A stretch of DNA of 64,000 nt from Pelagibius sp. Alg239-R121 (GCF_947331435.1 NZ_CAMZOF010000013.1:124001-188000), one strand, 5' to 3'. Shown: positions 47,063 to 56,663, counted from the stretch's first letter. Program-made: numbers and translations. Notes: a model not told the origin generated them from the sequence alone.

Positions 47063-49097
47063 AGCAGCTCTCGAGCAAGATACAACGGACTTTCCGGTGC
47101 TCAACGACATCGAGATCATTGAGCATGTCTGGATTGAGATGTCCGACGGCGTTCGTCTGTCCGCGAAGATCTGGTTGCCGAAGAATGCAGTTGCTCAGCC
47201 GGTTCCCGCCATTCTGGAGTTCATTCCCTATCGCAAACGGGACTCGGTGGCGATCCGGGATCATCGGAATCATGCCTGGTTCGCCGCGCGCGGTTACGCC
47301 TGCATCCGCCCTGATATGCGCGGGCACGGTGATTCCGAAGGTATCATGCTCGACGAATATCTGCCGCGCGAACAAGACGACGCTGTCGAGGTGATTGAGT
47401 GGATTGCCAAGCAGCCCTGGTGCAGCGGCTCCGTCGGTATGATGGGGCTCTCCTGGGGCGGCATCGCGAGCCTTCAGGCCGCGACCAGACAGCCGGCTGC
47501 GCTCAAGGCAATCATACCGGTCGGATCGTCGGTCGATCGCTACTACGATGACGGTGCTTATCTCGTCGGTGGTTACCCCGGTCAGGGGTTGGGATGGGGT
47601 GGGGTGATGTTCGGTTACTGCATCCGCCCGCCGGACCCCGACGTGGTTGGTGAAGAATGGCGCGATATCTGGTTGGCGCGCCTGGAGCAGACACCGATGT
47701 TTGCGGAAAAATGGCTGCAGCACCAGCTGCGCGACGAAACCTGGGTTCAGGGCTCGGTTTGTGAGCAGTATGACCGGATTCAGGTGCCGGTACTGGGTGT
47801 GAGCGGCTGGAATGATTGCTGGCCGAATACGATGAACCGGCTGCTTGAAAATGTTACTGCACCCTGTCACGCGGTTTCCGGCCCCTGGGGACATGTCTAT
47901 CCAAACCTTGGCGGACCTGGGCCGTCGGCAGGTTTTTTGCAGCTTGCCCTCGAATGGTGGGACCACTGGCTGAAGGGAATCGAGAATGGGGCCGCGGACC
48001 GGCCATCGCTGCTCGCCTTTATTCAAGACAGTCATGTGCCGGACCCCAACCCAAGCGATCGCCCGGGCCGCTGGGTCGGTGAGAGATGTTGGCCGTCACC
48101 CAATATCGATTCCAGCGATTATTTTCTCTCGCAGGGCCGTCTGTCGGAGAGGGACGAGTTATCAACCGGATCGATCGATGTATGCTCGCCCGTGACGACC
48201 GGCCTTACCACAGGCGAGTACATGCCGATCACCGCTGTTGCGGAGTTACCTCAAGATCAACGCAGCGACGATGCCTGCTCGGTCTGCTTCGATACGGAAC
48301 CGCTGGTTCATCCGCTCGAGCTTCTTGGCACGCCGCGGCTGCACCTGCGGCTGACCAGCGACATGCCTTTCGGCCTTGTTGCCGCACGACTTTGTGATGT
48401 CGCGCCAGACGGCAGTTCGACTCTCATCAGTTACGGCGTTCTCAACCTGAAACTCCGCGATGGCCGCGAACAGGTTGCCGACGTTATTCCTGGCGACGCG
48501 TTGGATGTGGCCGTTCGGCTGAACGATACGGGTTGGCGCCTGTTAGCAGGACACCGTTTGCGGCTCGCGCTCTCGAACCAGCTTTGGCCCATGGCCTGGC
48601 CCTTATCCGCTTTGCCGACTTTGAGTGTCGATCTGGCAAGCACCAGGCTTACGCTTCCGATCAGGCGGAGTGATGCGGGTGGCGAGACCGATTTTCCGTT
48701 TGATGAGCCTTTGGCGGCAGATCCGCCACCGCACCAAGTGCTTCGTAAAGGGTCGGGCAGCCGCCAGATCCATAGGGACGTCGAGACTGGCGAAGTTGTT
48801 TACAACGTTGAAAGCGATGGCGGAGAAATCCACTTTGAAAATACCGGCCTGAGCTACGGTGCATACAATGCCCAACGCTACATCATCACCGGAGGCAATC
48901 CTTTATCGGCGCGCGCGGAGTACCGGGCGGATTTTTCTTTCGCGCGCGACGACTGGTGTGTGAGCACCGAGAGCGAACTCACCGTAACTTGCGACGCTGT
49001 CCATTTTTTCCTGAAGGGACGTATCGCCGCTGTTGAGGACGGAACCCGCATCTTTGAGCGGGATTGGGACGTGAAGATACCAAGAGTGGTCTACTGA
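47055..49097 (+). CDS. CocE/NonD family hydrolase, tandem paralogue
   Basis: 680 residues from ATG 47055, overlapping the previous stop by 8 bases. Nucleophile elbow MMGLSWGGIASLQ, acid VSGWNDCWPN, base GPWGHVYPN, oxyanion Tyr in LEFIPYRKRDS; CocE-type C-terminal domain from about residue 390. It is clearly homologous over its whole length to the gene just upstream, but strongly diverged, indicating an old tandem duplication. A pair with different specificity, or a heteromeric enzyme, is possible. No signal peptide. The ABC importer binding protein follows after 52 bases, linking the hydrolases to peptide-like uptake. Confidence 0.87.
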   Translation: MSEAALEQDTTDFPVLNDIEIIEHVWIEMSDGVRLSAKIWLPKNAVAQPVPAILEFIPYRKRDSVAIRDHRNHAWFAARGYACIRPDMRGHGDSEGIMLDEYLPREQDDAVEVIEWIAKQPWCSGSVGMMGLSWGGIASLQAATRQPAALKAIIPVGSSVDRYYDDGAYLVGGYPGQGLGWGGVMFGYCIRPPDPDVVGEEWRDIWLARLEQTPMFAEKWLQHQLRDETWVQGSVCEQYDRIQVPVLGVSGWNDCWPNTMNRLLENVTAPCHAVSGPWGHVYPNLGGPGPSAGFLQLALEWWDHWLKGIENGAADRPSLLAFIQDSHVPDPNPSDRPGRWVGERCWPSPNIDSSDYFLSQGRLSERDELSTGSIDVCSPVTTGLTTGEYMPITAVAELPQDQRSDDACSVCFDTEPLVHPLELLGTPRLHLRLTSDMPFGLVAARLCDVAPDGSSTLISYGVLNLKLRDGREQVADVIPGDALDVAVRLNDTGWRLLAGHRLRLALSNQLWPMAWPLSALPTLSVDLASTRLTLPIRRSDAGGETDFPFDEPLAADPPPHQVLRKGSGSRQIHRDVETGEVVYNVESDGGEIHFENTGLSYGAYNAQRYIITGGNPLSARAEYRADFSFARDDWCVSTESELTVTCDAVHFFLKGRIAAVEDGTRIFERDWDVKIPRVVY

Positions 49098-49149
49098 AAC
49101 GAACCGCTCTGAAAACGCAATCAAGCCAAAAAAGACTACGGAGGAAATC

Positions 49150-50736
49150 ATGAGCAAAGTAAACATTGAATGGACCAAGATGCCGATACCGAGGCGGCGT
49201 TTTTTGCAGGGCGCTTCCGCGTTGGGGCTGGCCGCAGGCGCTGGCGCAGGCTTTCCGATCTCGGCCTGGGCCGAGGGCTCGACCCTGAAATCACGCACCT
49301 ACGCCGACATGCGTTCGCTCGACCCGGCGTTCAGCCAGGGGGTTGTGGACGAAGAAATTCATGCCCCGATCTATTCGAAACTGATCCAGTACAAGCCTGG
49401 GCGTGAATGGGGATGGCAGTTGGATGCCGCGGCGTCAGTTGAACAGGTTGACGAAACCCATATCAAATTTTCCCTGCGCGATGACATGGGCTTTACCAAT
49501 GGTTTTGGCGCGATGACCGCAGAGGATGTTAAATATTCCTTTGAACGCATCATCGACGATGACCTGAAATCAACCAACAAACCGGACTGGGGACCGCTCG
49601 ATCATGTCGAAGTGACCGGCGAACGCGAGGGCGTGATCGTTCTCAAGAATGCCTTTCAGCCGCTGTGGTCGATCACCCTGCCTTACATCACCGGTAATAT
49701 CGTCTCCAAGAAAGCCTTCGAGGAAGCCGGCGGAAAAATCGAAACCAGCGCAGTTGCAGCCTCGGGACCTTATATGCACAAATCCTGGGAGCCGAAGCAG
49801 AAGACGACGCTGGTGCGTAATCCGGATTGGAAGGGCGAAAAGGCCGCCTTCGACGAGATCCAGATTTTCCACATTGACGATGAAAAGACCGCTGAAATCG
49901 CATTCGAGGCCGGGGAACTGGATTTCACCCGCGTGTCGCTTGCTTCTCTCGACCGGCTCAAATCCAGTCCGCCGGAAGATTCGACGGTCGATGAGTTTCC
50001 GTCGCTCTACTATGCCTGGGTCGGCATGAACGTGGAAAACGACAAGCTCAAAAACAAGAAACTGCGTCAGGCCATCCAGCATGTCATCGACGTGCCCTCG
50101 ATCATGGAGGCGGCATACTTCGGCGTGGCCAAGCCTTCGACGGGGATCATCGCGCCGGGCCTTGCCGGACATCGTGAAGCCAGTCTGGTGCCGGCCGCGC
50201 AGGATCTTGCAAAAGCTCAGGAACTTCTGGATGAATCCGGCGCCGCAGGAACCAAACTCGCGATCGATGTGCTGAACAAGCAGGCCAACGTAACCGCTGC
50301 CCAGATCATTCAGGCCAATCTCTCGCAGATCGGTATCGAACTTGAAGTGCGTCTGCATGAGGGTGCGACCTTCTGGACGCTCGGCGACAAGTCGGCAGGC
50401 GACCAATGGAAGAACGTCGAACTGCTGCTGAACCGTTTCTCGATGACACCTGATCCCTACTACGCGACGGCCTGGTTCACATGTGAGCAGGTTGGTGTCT
50501 GGAACTGGGAACGCATCTGCATCGACGAATTCGACAAGCTGCACGAGGCTGCCCAGGCGGAAGGCGATGCCGGCAAGCGGGATGCGATGTACCGCCGGGC
50601 CCAGGACCTTATGGAAGAAACCGGTGCATACAAGTTCCTCACTCATGAGGCGACACCGGTAATCTATCGTAACTCCGTCAAACCGGCTCTGCGTCCCGAT
50701 GGCCTGCCGCTGCTGCGGTATTTCGCCAAAGCCTGA
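49150..50736 (+). CDS. ABC importer periplasmic binding protein (peptide/nickel type, SBP_bac_5)
   Basis: 528 residues. The N-terminus carries a twin-arginine signal, PRRRFLQGASALGLAAGAGA, with cleavage after AWA near residue 42; Tat export is unusual but known in the family. The mature protein is a cluster C (DppA-like) binding protein: LRSLDPAFSQGVVDEEIHAPIYS, SFERIIDDDL, and AYFGVAKPSTGIIAPG. GGAGG sits 5-9 bases before the ATG. The permease and ATPase genes follow directly, so this is the ligand receptor of a complete importer. Ligand is probably an oligopeptide or an ester/amide later cut by the upstream CocE hydrolases (inference). Confidence 0.93.
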   Translation: MSKVNIEWTKMPIPRRRFLQGASALGLAAGAGAGFPISAWAEGSTLKSRTYADMRSLDPAFSQGVVDEEIHAPIYSKLIQYKPGREWGWQLDAAASVEQVDETHIKFSLRDDMGFTNGFGAMTAEDVKYSFERIIDDDLKSTNKPDWGPLDHVEVTGEREGVIVLKNAFQPLWSITLPYITGNIVSKKAFEEAGGKIETSAVAASGPYMHKSWEPKQKTTLVRNPDWKGEKAAFDEIQIFHIDDEKTAEIAFEAGELDFTRVSLASLDRLKSSPPEDSTVDEFPSLYYAWVGMNVENDKLKNKKLRQAIQHVIDVPSIMEAAYFGVAKPSTGIIAPGLAGHREASLVPAAQDLAKAQELLDESGAAGTKLAIDVLNKQANVTAAQIIQANLSQIGIELEVRLHEGATFWTLGDKSAGDQWKNVELLLNRFSMTPDPYYATAWFTCEQVGVWNWERICIDEFDKLHEAAQAEGDAGKRDAMYRRAQDLMEETGAYKFLTHEATPVIYRNSVKPALRPDGLPLLRYFAKA

Positions 50737-50829
50737 TGTTGTCCTGACCAGGAAGGCGTTCGGCACGATCTATTTCTTGCTGAACGCCATTCCCGAACCG
50801 GTTCATCCGCTTGAGGAAGGCTCGATGCC

Positions 50830-51774
50830 ATGCTGAAATATGTTGGCAAGCGACTGGCTCTGGCAGCGGTGATCGCTGCCTTATCAGTCACCTTGCTGTT
50901 CATCATTATTCATCTGATCCCCGGTGATCCGGCCCGGACCATGTTGGGCCCGCGCGCGACGCCGGAACTGATCGCCGACCTGCAGCTCCGCATGGGGCTC
51001 GACCAGCCCCTGCCGGTGCAGATTTTGATCTTTTTCGGCAACATGCTGAGCGGAGATCTCGGCATGGATATGTTTTCGAACCGGCCGGTCGCAACCATCG
51101 TTTTCGAACAGCTGCCCCATACGCTGGCACTGATCTTTGCCTCGATCATCTGGTCGGCGGTTCTGGGGATCTTCCTCGGGTGTTTTTCGGCGGTGCGTCG
51201 CAATTCTCTGGCCGACCGGCTTACGGGCGTTCTGGCTGTCAGTTTCATTGCCGCACCCGCCTTCGTCATCGCGCTCTATTCTCTGCTTTTCTTTGCCGTT
51301 GAGCTGAGATGGTTTCCAGCGATCGGGGCCGGCGAACCCGGCGATATCGGCGATCAATTGTGGCATCTCGTACTGCCGAGTTTTGCGATCGGCCTATCGT
51401 GGGTCGGCTACATCGCCCGGCTGGTGCGGGCCTCAATGCTGGAGATCATGGGCGAAGGGCATATCCGCACCGCGCGGGCCTTTGGGCTTCCGGAAAAATG
51501 GATCACCTATCGCTATGCACTCAGACTGGCGATCCTGCCGACCATCACCGTGATCGGCGTGGGAATGGGATTCCTGCTGTCGGCGGCCGTATTTGCCGAA
51601 ATTGTCTTCGCAAGACCGGGCCTCGGAAAACTGGTGATCGATTCCATAACCACACGGAACTATCCGGTGGTCATGGGCTCCGTCCTGGTCAGTACGATCC
51701 TGTTCGTTGCTTCCACGACGCTTTCCGACATCGTCAATGCGCTGCTTGATCCGCGCATTCGGCAATCTTCGTAG
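50830..51774 (+). CDS. dppB: ABC importer permease, DppB-like
   Basis: 314 residues with six membrane helices, the first-permease type of peptide/nickel importers. Typical sequence: LKYVGKRLALAAVIAALSVTLLFIIIHLIPGDPA at the N-terminus and the cytoplasmic coupling EAA loop ARAFGLPEKWITYRYALRLAILPTIT. GAGGAAGG lies 6-10 bases before the ATG. It pairs with the DppC-like gene nine bases downstream. The symbol denotes family position only. Confidence 0.9.
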   Translation: MLKYVGKRLALAAVIAALSVTLLFIIIHLIPGDPARTMLGPRATPELIADLQLRMGLDQPLPVQILIFFGNMLSGDLGMDMFSNRPVATIVFEQLPHTLALIFASIIWSAVLGIFLGCFSAVRRNSLADRLTGVLAVSFIAAPAFVIALYSLLFFAVELRWFPAIGAGEPGDIGDQLWHLVLPSFAIGLSWVGYIARLVRASMLEIMGEGHIRTARAFGLPEKWITYRYALRLAILPTITVIGVGMGFLLSAAVFAEIVFARPGLGKLVIDSITTRNYPVVMGSVLVSTILFVASTTLSDIVNALLDPRIRQSS

Positions 51775-51783
51775 GACAAGGCC

Positions 51784-52668
51784 ATGGCAATAACCGAAAC
51801 CAAAAGCGACAGCTTCAAGACTCGCGGCGAATTTGCTGAAGTTCTGCATCACCTGGTTCGAGATCCCTTAGGTCTGACCGGCCTGATCATCGTATCGCTG
51901 ATCTTCACCGCGGCCATCTTTGCCGATTGGATCGTGCCTTATGACCCGATCGCCCTGAACATCAAGGACCGCATGCAGGGACCATCGATGAACCATCTGA
52001 TGGGAACCGATCAGCTGGGCCGCGATACACTTTCCCGAGTTATCATGGGCGGGCGCATTGCGCTCCAGGTTGCCTTGCCGACGATTGGCGGTGCCATCAC
52101 CATCGGCGTGTTGTTGGGCATGATTGCGGGATTCGGACCGCGCTGGCTGGATAATCTGATCATCCTGTTCTTTGACACCGTGCGTTCGTTTCCGACAGTC
52201 ATGTTCGCCCTGGCCGTCGTGGCACTGGTCGGACCGAGCCTCACCACCGTGATCTTCGTTATCATGATGACCTCGATCCCAACATACGGCCGGGTCGTGC
52301 GCACGCAGACGCTCACGTTGCGCAACAGCGAATTCATTCTGGCCGAACGTTCCATGGGCGCGTCCGTAGGCCGCATTCTCGCGGTCCATATCCTGCCAAA
52401 CGTGCTCGGCCCTCTGGCGGTCCTTGCCGCCATGGACATCCCGACCGTTGTCGGGTTGGAAGCAGGTCTGTCGTTCCTGGGTATGGGCGTGAAACCGCCA
52501 ACCCCGTCTTGGGGGTCGATCCTCAACGATGGTTACTCGCTTATCCGCAACACGCCCTGGATCATCATTGCGGGCGGCGTTCCGCTGATCCTGACCACGT
52601 TAGGATTCACTTTCCTGGGTGAGGCCTTGCGTGATGTGGTGGATCCTAAACTCCGGGGGCGTAGGTGA
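51784..52668 (+). CDS. dppC: ABC importer permease, DppC-like
   Basis: 294 residues, second permease of the importer. An N-terminal OppC-N segment (DPLGLTGLIIVSLIFTAAIFADW) is followed by the hallmark MGTDQLGRDTLSRVIMGGRI and the EAA loop ERSMGASVGRILAVHILPNVLGP. Five to six membrane helices. The gene begins nine bases after the DppB-like stop and its stop overlaps the ATPase start by four bases, so the whole importer is one transcription and translation unit. Symbol by family position. Confidence 0.92.
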   Translation: MAITETKSDSFKTRGEFAEVLHHLVRDPLGLTGLIIVSLIFTAAIFADWIVPYDPIALNIKDRMQGPSMNHLMGTDQLGRDTLSRVIMGGRIALQVALPTIGGAITIGVLLGMIAGFGPRWLDNLIILFFDTVRSFPTVMFALAVVALVGPSLTTVIFVIMMTSIPTYGRVVRTQTLTLRNSEFILAERSMGASVGRILAVHILPNVLGPLAVLAAMDIPTVVGLEAGLSFLGMGVKPPTPSWGSILNDGYSLIRNTPWIIIAGGVPLILTTLGFTFLGEALRDVVDPKLRGRR

Positions 52669-53648
52669 TGACTGCCGACATTCTAAAGATCACCGATCTA
52701 TCGATTCACTACGACACGCCGCGCGGAGCGTTGAAAGCGTTGCGCCACGTCAACGTCTCGGTTCCCAGAGGCAAAATCGTTGGTGTCGTGGGAGAAAGCG
52801 GTTGCGGCAAATCGACATTGATCTCGACGATCATCCGCCTGTTGGCAAATAACGCCAAGGTCGCTTCGGGCAGCATCGTATTCGATGACCAGGATCTATT
52901 GGCTTTGTCGGAGACGCAGATGCGCGGCCTACGCGGCACCGATATTTCCATGGTGTTTCAGGATCCGATGCAGACCCATAATCCGGTGCTGACCATCGGG
53001 CGCCAGATGACCGACATTCAGTACCGCGACAAATCGACGACGGCCGAAAAACGCAATCGTGCGGCCGACATGCTGGCACTGGTCGGTATTCCCGATCCAG
53101 TGCAAAGGCTCGATCAATTCCCTCACGAATTTTCCGGAGGTATGCGCCAGCGTATTGCGATTGCCATGGCCCTGATGGCGCGACCTAAATTGCTGATAGC
53201 AGATGAGCCGACAACAGCACTGGACGCCACCTTGGAAGTTCAGATCATCAAGCGGCTGCACGAGTTGCAGGCGGAAATCGGTTGCTCCATCCTCTTTATC
53301 TCTCATCATCTCGGTGTCATCGCCGAACTCTGCGAAGAGGTTGTTGTGATGTACGCGGGAGAGGTGGTGGAGCAGGGCAGCGTGCGTGACGTTTTCCACA
53401 GCCCGAGCCACCCTTACACCAAAGCGCTTCTGGATTGCGATCCCGGCCACATCAAGGAAAAGACCCGGAGCTTGCCGACAATTCCGGGCGAGATTCCCGA
53501 TCTGGTAAACCTGCCTGCGGGTTGTGCGTTTGCACCCCGCTGTTCACAGGTTTTCGACGCGTGCCGATCCAATCGGCCGGCATGGAATGAATGCAAACCC
53601 GGTCACCATGCGCTCTGTCATCTCGCCGAAACGGAGACAGTATCATGA
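52665..53648 (+). CDS. dppD: ABC importer ATPase, DppD-like
   Basis: 327 residues. Walker [11 protein letters not shown]-loop [11 protein letters not shown], signature [15 protein letters not shown], Walker [13 protein letters not shown] and H-loop [10 protein letters not shown] are all present. The C-terminal oligopeptide extension with [17 protein letters not shown] holds the Cys residues that bind an iron-sulfur cluster in several DppD proteins. ATG overlaps the permease stop by four bases and the stop overlaps the next ATG. It powers import with the second ATPase. Confidence 0.93.
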   Translation: MMTADILKITDLSIHYDTPRGALKALRHVNVSVPRGKIVGVVGESGCGKSTLISTIIRLLANNAKVASGSIVFDDQDLLALSETQMRGLRGTDISMVFQDPMQTHNPVLTIGRQMTDIQYRDKSTTAEKRNRAADMLALVGIPDPVQRLDQFPHEFSGGMRQRIAIAMALMARPKLLIADEPTTALDATLEVQIIKRLHELQAEIGCSILFISHHLGVIAELCEEVVVMYAGEVVEQGSVRDVFHSPSHPYTKALLDCDPGHIKEKTRSLPTIPGEIPDLVNLPAGCAFAPRCSQVFDACRSNRPAWNECKPGHHALCHLAETETVS

Positions 53649-54643
53649 CGGCACTTCTCGAGGTCAAAGACGTAAAGGTCCGCTTCGGCAGCGGGCAGGG
53701 GCTGTTGGGGCGCCTTGGGTTTTCCAGCGGTGGTTCCATAGAAGCCGTGGCAGGTATTTCCTTTTCTCTTCAGGAGGGCGAGACCTATGGAATCGTCGGC
53801 GAGTCGGGTTCGGGCAAGACGACGCTGGCACGCGCGATCGGCGGGCTTCATCATGCTCAGGAAGGTTCGATCCTGTTCCAGGGTGCGGATCTGCGCGGCC
53901 TGGCTGAGGCGCAGTTCCGCGGGTTCCGCAAGGATATCGCGATGATGTTCCAGGATCCGATCGGCTCACTCAGCCCGCGTCTGACCATCAAGTCACTCTT
54001 GACCGAACCATACCGGATCCAGGGCCTGAAGGATCGCGATCTCGAGGCAGAAGCCAAGCGGCTGTTAGCCATGGTGGGATTGCCCGCAGACTTTGCCGGA
54101 CGTTTTCCCCATCAGCTTTCCGGCGGTCAGGCACGCCGTATTGGCGTTGCGCGTGCGTTGGCACTCGATCCTAAGCTGATCCTTGCGGACGAGCCAACCG
54201 CGGGATTGGACGTCTCCGTACAGGGTGAATTGCTCAATCTGCTGGCCCGCCTTCAGGACAAGCTCGGTCTGTCGATCATTATTATTACCCACAATCTGAA
54301 TGTGGTCCGGCATATCACCGACCGGATGGGCATCATGTATCTTGGCCGCTTCGTGGAAGAAGGTCGGACGGACGACATTTTTGCCCAACCGCAACACCCC
54401 TACACGCTGGCCCTGCTGGCAGCCAATCCTGAGCCTGATCCCGATGCCCAACTGGCCCGGATCGAGTTAAAGGGTGAGCCGCCGAGCCTGATCCAGCGGC
54501 CGCTCGCGTGCGAATTTCACCCGCGCTGTCCTTTTGTGCGCGACAACTGCAGAACCGGCGCCCCGCCGGGATGGCAGTCTTCGTCCGAGGTTCATTCCCA
54601 CCGCTGTCACTGGCCGGCGGATTGGCAGAACGCGGAAGCTTGA
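53645..54643 (+). CDS. dppF: ABC importer ATPase, DppF-like
   Basis: 332 residues from ATG 53645. Walker A GESGSGKTT, Q-loop MMFQDPIGSLSPR, signature LSGGQARRIGVARAL, Walker B LILADEPTAGLD and H-loop IIIITHNLNVV; C-terminal Cys-rich extension CEFHPRCPFVRDNC. It overlaps the DppD-like stop by four bases. An insert SGQGLLGRLGFSSGG before strand 2 is typical of DppF. The RidA gene follows after 65 bases. Confidence 0.93.
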   Translation: MTALLEVKDVKVRFGSGQGLLGRLGFSSGGSIEAVAGISFSLQEGETYGIVGESGSGKTTLARAIGGLHHAQEGSILFQGADLRGLAEAQFRGFRKDIAMMFQDPIGSLSPRLTIKSLLTEPYRIQGLKDRDLEAEAKRLLAMVGLPADFAGRFPHQLSGGQARRIGVARALALDPKLILADEPTAGLDVSVQGELLNLLARLQDKLGLSIIIITHNLNVVRHITDRMGIMYLGRFVEEGRTDDIFAQPQHPYTLALLAANPEPDPDAQLARIELKGEPPSLIQRPLACEFHPRCPFVRDNCRTGAPPGWQSSSEVHSHRCHWPADWQNAEA

Positions 54644-54708
54644 TGTTATAGTCCGCATTTCCTTCACCTGCCGGGTGCCGACACCCAGGCCGAGATGAGA
54701 GTGCGTTT

Positions 54709-55050
54709 ATGAGTGAGATTGAGAGAACACCAGGGGGTGCGCGCGGCCGCTGCCGCTCAGTCACGTATGGCGACTTTGTCTGGACCGTGGGGACCGGTAC
54801 GGGTGCGAGTGTTGCGGAGCAGACCCGCAGCACTCTGGCGCAGATCGAGAACAATCTGAAAGAGGCGGGCACGGACAAGCACCGTATTCTGGAAGCGACT
54901 GTCTATCTGACCGACATGGCCACCAAGGCCGAGATGGATGAAGTCTGGTGTGACTGGATTCCGGATGACGGCTGGCCTTGCCGGGCCTGTGTTGGTACCG
55001 ACCTTGCTCCCGGCGATCTGGTGGAGGTCAAATTGATCGCGGCGAAGTAG
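54709..55050 (+). CDS. RidA family protein (reactive imine/enamine deaminase)
   Basis: 113 residues, the normal length. The chorismate-mutase-like fold signature is clear: YGDFVWTVGTGTGASVAEQTRSTLAQIENNLKEAG, VYLTDMATKAEMDEVW, and the ending PCRACVGTDLAPGDLVEVKLIA, whose Arg matches the catalytic Arg105 of E. coli RidA. It hydrolyses 2-aminoacrylate-like imines in the cytosol. Following the CocE-Dpp operon after 65 bases, it could clear imines formed by oxidases or PLP enzymes in amine catabolism. Subgroup (archetypal or Rid1-7) cannot be assigned with certainty. Confidence 0.85.
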   Translation: MSEIERTPGGARGRCRSVTYGDFVWTVGTGTGASVAEQTRSTLAQIENNLKEAGTDKHRILEATVYLTDMATKAEMDEVWCDWIPDDGWPCRACVGTDLAPGDLVEVKLIAAK

Positions 55051-55158
55051 ACCGGCGCCTCAAAACTTGGAGACCCTACCTCGCGGATTAGCGGCACAGT
55101 TCCTATATGAAATGACGAACCTGATACCAGGCGGAAGATTCTGGAGCGCGCTTTTCAG

Positions 55159-55371
55159 ATGACCTTTATCTACGACCAGCTCGAAGCCCATGAATTTGCA
55201 TCAGGGCCTTGTGCCCTATGCGGTCGGGATACAAAAGGGTCGACCTATTGGTCGGGTATCGGGCCCGCGCCGGCACTCTTTACACCCGGTGCGAACAAGC
55301 CCTTCTGCAGTGCCGCTTGTTCAGCGAACTATGCTGTTTCGGAAAATGATCCGAAAGCCGGTCACACGTAA
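55159..55371 (+). CDS. Small Cys-rich (zinc-ribbon-like) protein
   Basis: 70 residues. Two CxxC-type pairs, GPCALCGRDT and FCSAACSANY, frame a central segment, consistent with a zinc-binding knuckle of the CPxCG/FCS type, sometimes seen as anti-toxin or metabolic small zinc proteins. Ribosome site is weak (GGAG 15 bases before ATG). It stands in the 330 bases between RidA and the convergent EamA exporter gene and may be hypothetical. I do not know a function. Confidence 0.5.
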   Translation: MTFIYDQLEAHEFASGPCALCGRDTKGSTYWSGIGPAPALFTPGANKPFCSAACSANYAVSENDPKAGHT

Positions 55372-55382
55372 AATCCACGGAA

Positions 55383-56453
55383 TCAGTCTGGTGTGGCGGG
55401 GATGGCCGTTTTGTGTTGCACGGGAGCCTTTGTCCGGTCTTGTCGGAATGCACCATAGTTGACCAGATAGAGCGAGAATGAGACCAGCAGAACTGCGATC
55501 CAGACCAAGACTGAATGTCGCTCGCCAAGCAAGACCAAGCCCCAGAAGATGCCGGCGAAGAGTGAGATGAAGCTGCCGAAAGAGACAAAGACAGCACCCG
55601 CATGCTTGAGCAGGTAGAAGTAGAGATAAGCCTCGAGAAAACTCACAGGAACGAAGGCAAGTACCGCCCAATGTCCCCAACCCCAGGTCTCGATGAACCA
55701 GGGATCGGTCAGATATGCCAACTGTGCAGGTGCTGCGAGCGTCTGCCATAATAAAAACGGCAGCAGCATCGTCGCTGCTGCAACGGCTTCACCCGTGACG
55801 ACCTGGAATGCCCTCAAATCCGAAGGCCAACGCGCCGCGACGTAGACACCGTCGATTGCGTAGGCCAGAGGGATGACAAGAGCGATCAACATGCTCTCCA
55901 GGCGGGCAGATCCGGGCCTGACGATGTTGGGCCAGAGCACGAGCAACACACCAATCATACCCAGGGCAACGGCAAGCAGGCGAGGCAATTTCAAGCGCTC
56001 GGTGCCGAGCAACGCTACGATTGCAACGGTGAGGACCGGGGTCAGAGATTCGAAAAAGACGATCAGCCCCGCGGAAAGCTGTTCCGCCACCAGAATGACG
56101 CCACTGAGAGGTACGACGAATCCGAAGAGTGCACTGATCAGGAAAAACCAGATATGCCCTAGAGTTGGGCGGAACCAGGCACGCCGGCAGGCCATTGCTG
56201 CGAGAAAAGCCAACGCCAGGAGAAACATCGCGATCGTCAGGATGGAAAGTTCGTCCAGCTCGGCGTCGGCCGCGATTTTGAGCAGAGTGAATTGCAGGCC
56301 CCAGAGCGCGCCCAGCAGAAACAGCAAGAGGCTGTGGTGCCAGCGTTTGGGTTCGTCCGCACCGGATAAACACGCTTGCGTTTGCCCGCGGTCGGCCGAC
56401 CCTCGTTGACCGATTAACTTCGCCCGCCCGACCTCATCAATGGGTGTCGTCAT
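55383..56453 (-). CDS. DMT-superfamily exporter (EamA)
   Basis: 356 residues with ten predicted helices arranged as two EamA repeats after a 35-residue cytoplasmic tail. Typical repeat segments: LLLFLLGALWGLQFTLLKIAAD and LAVALGMIGVLLVLWPN; the second repeat ends GSFISLFAGIFWGLVLLGER. Members export amino acids, purines or other metabolites. It diverges from a nitronate monooxygenase-like gene; the 210 bases between carry a pair of near-identical palindromes, so the two are probably co-regulated. It converges with the small Cys-rich gene (11 bases). Confidence 0.88.
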   Translation of the reverse strand: MTTPIDEVGRAKLIGQRGSADRGQTQACLSGADEPKRWHHSLLLFLLGALWGLQFTLLKIAADAELDELSILTIAMFLLALAFLAAMACRRAWFRPTLGHIWFFLISALFGFVVPLSGVILVAEQLSAGLIVFFESLTPVLTVAIVALLGTERLKLPRLLAVALGMIGVLLVLWPNIVRPGSARLESMLIALVIPLAYAIDGVYVAARWPSDLRAFQVVTGEAVAAATMLLPFLLWQTLAAPAQLAYLTDPWFIETWGWGHWAVLAFVPVSFLEAYLYFYLLKHAGAVFVSFGSFISLFAGIFWGLVLLGERHSVLVWIAVLLVSFSLYLVNYGAFRQDRTKAPVQHKTAIPATPD

Positions 56454-56471
56454 TTCTCAGTTCGCTTGATC

Positions 56472-56519
56472 ATATGTATACATATTATCATAACATAACA
56501 TAGTCATTTGTATACGTAT
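56472..56519. promoter_or_regulatory. Two near-identical palindromic operators
   Basis: ATATGTATACATAT (56472-56485) is a perfect palindrome; ATTTGTATACGTAT (56506-56519) matches it at 12 of 14 positions. Centres are 34 bases apart. TGTATAC cores are typical of GntR/FadR-type operators. The site lies between the divergent EamA exporter and monooxygenase genes; no adjacent GntR gene is present. Confidence 0.55.
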
Positions 56520-56663
56520 GTGTTTTTCTTGTGGCACCGAAAGTTGAGTGTCCAGCGCGCAGTGACCCGGTCGTTGATGAGGATTCTTGACGCCGAGTGG
56601 AACCGGCTGCGAACCTGTAACGACGAGACGAGTATCCAAAATTTGAAATCAGGGAGATCTGTT

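Noticed and set aside
49570-50766. 398-codon minus-strand frame over the binding-protein gene
   Set aside because: Fully inside an unquestionable SBP_bac_5 gene; no conserved motif or ribosome site.
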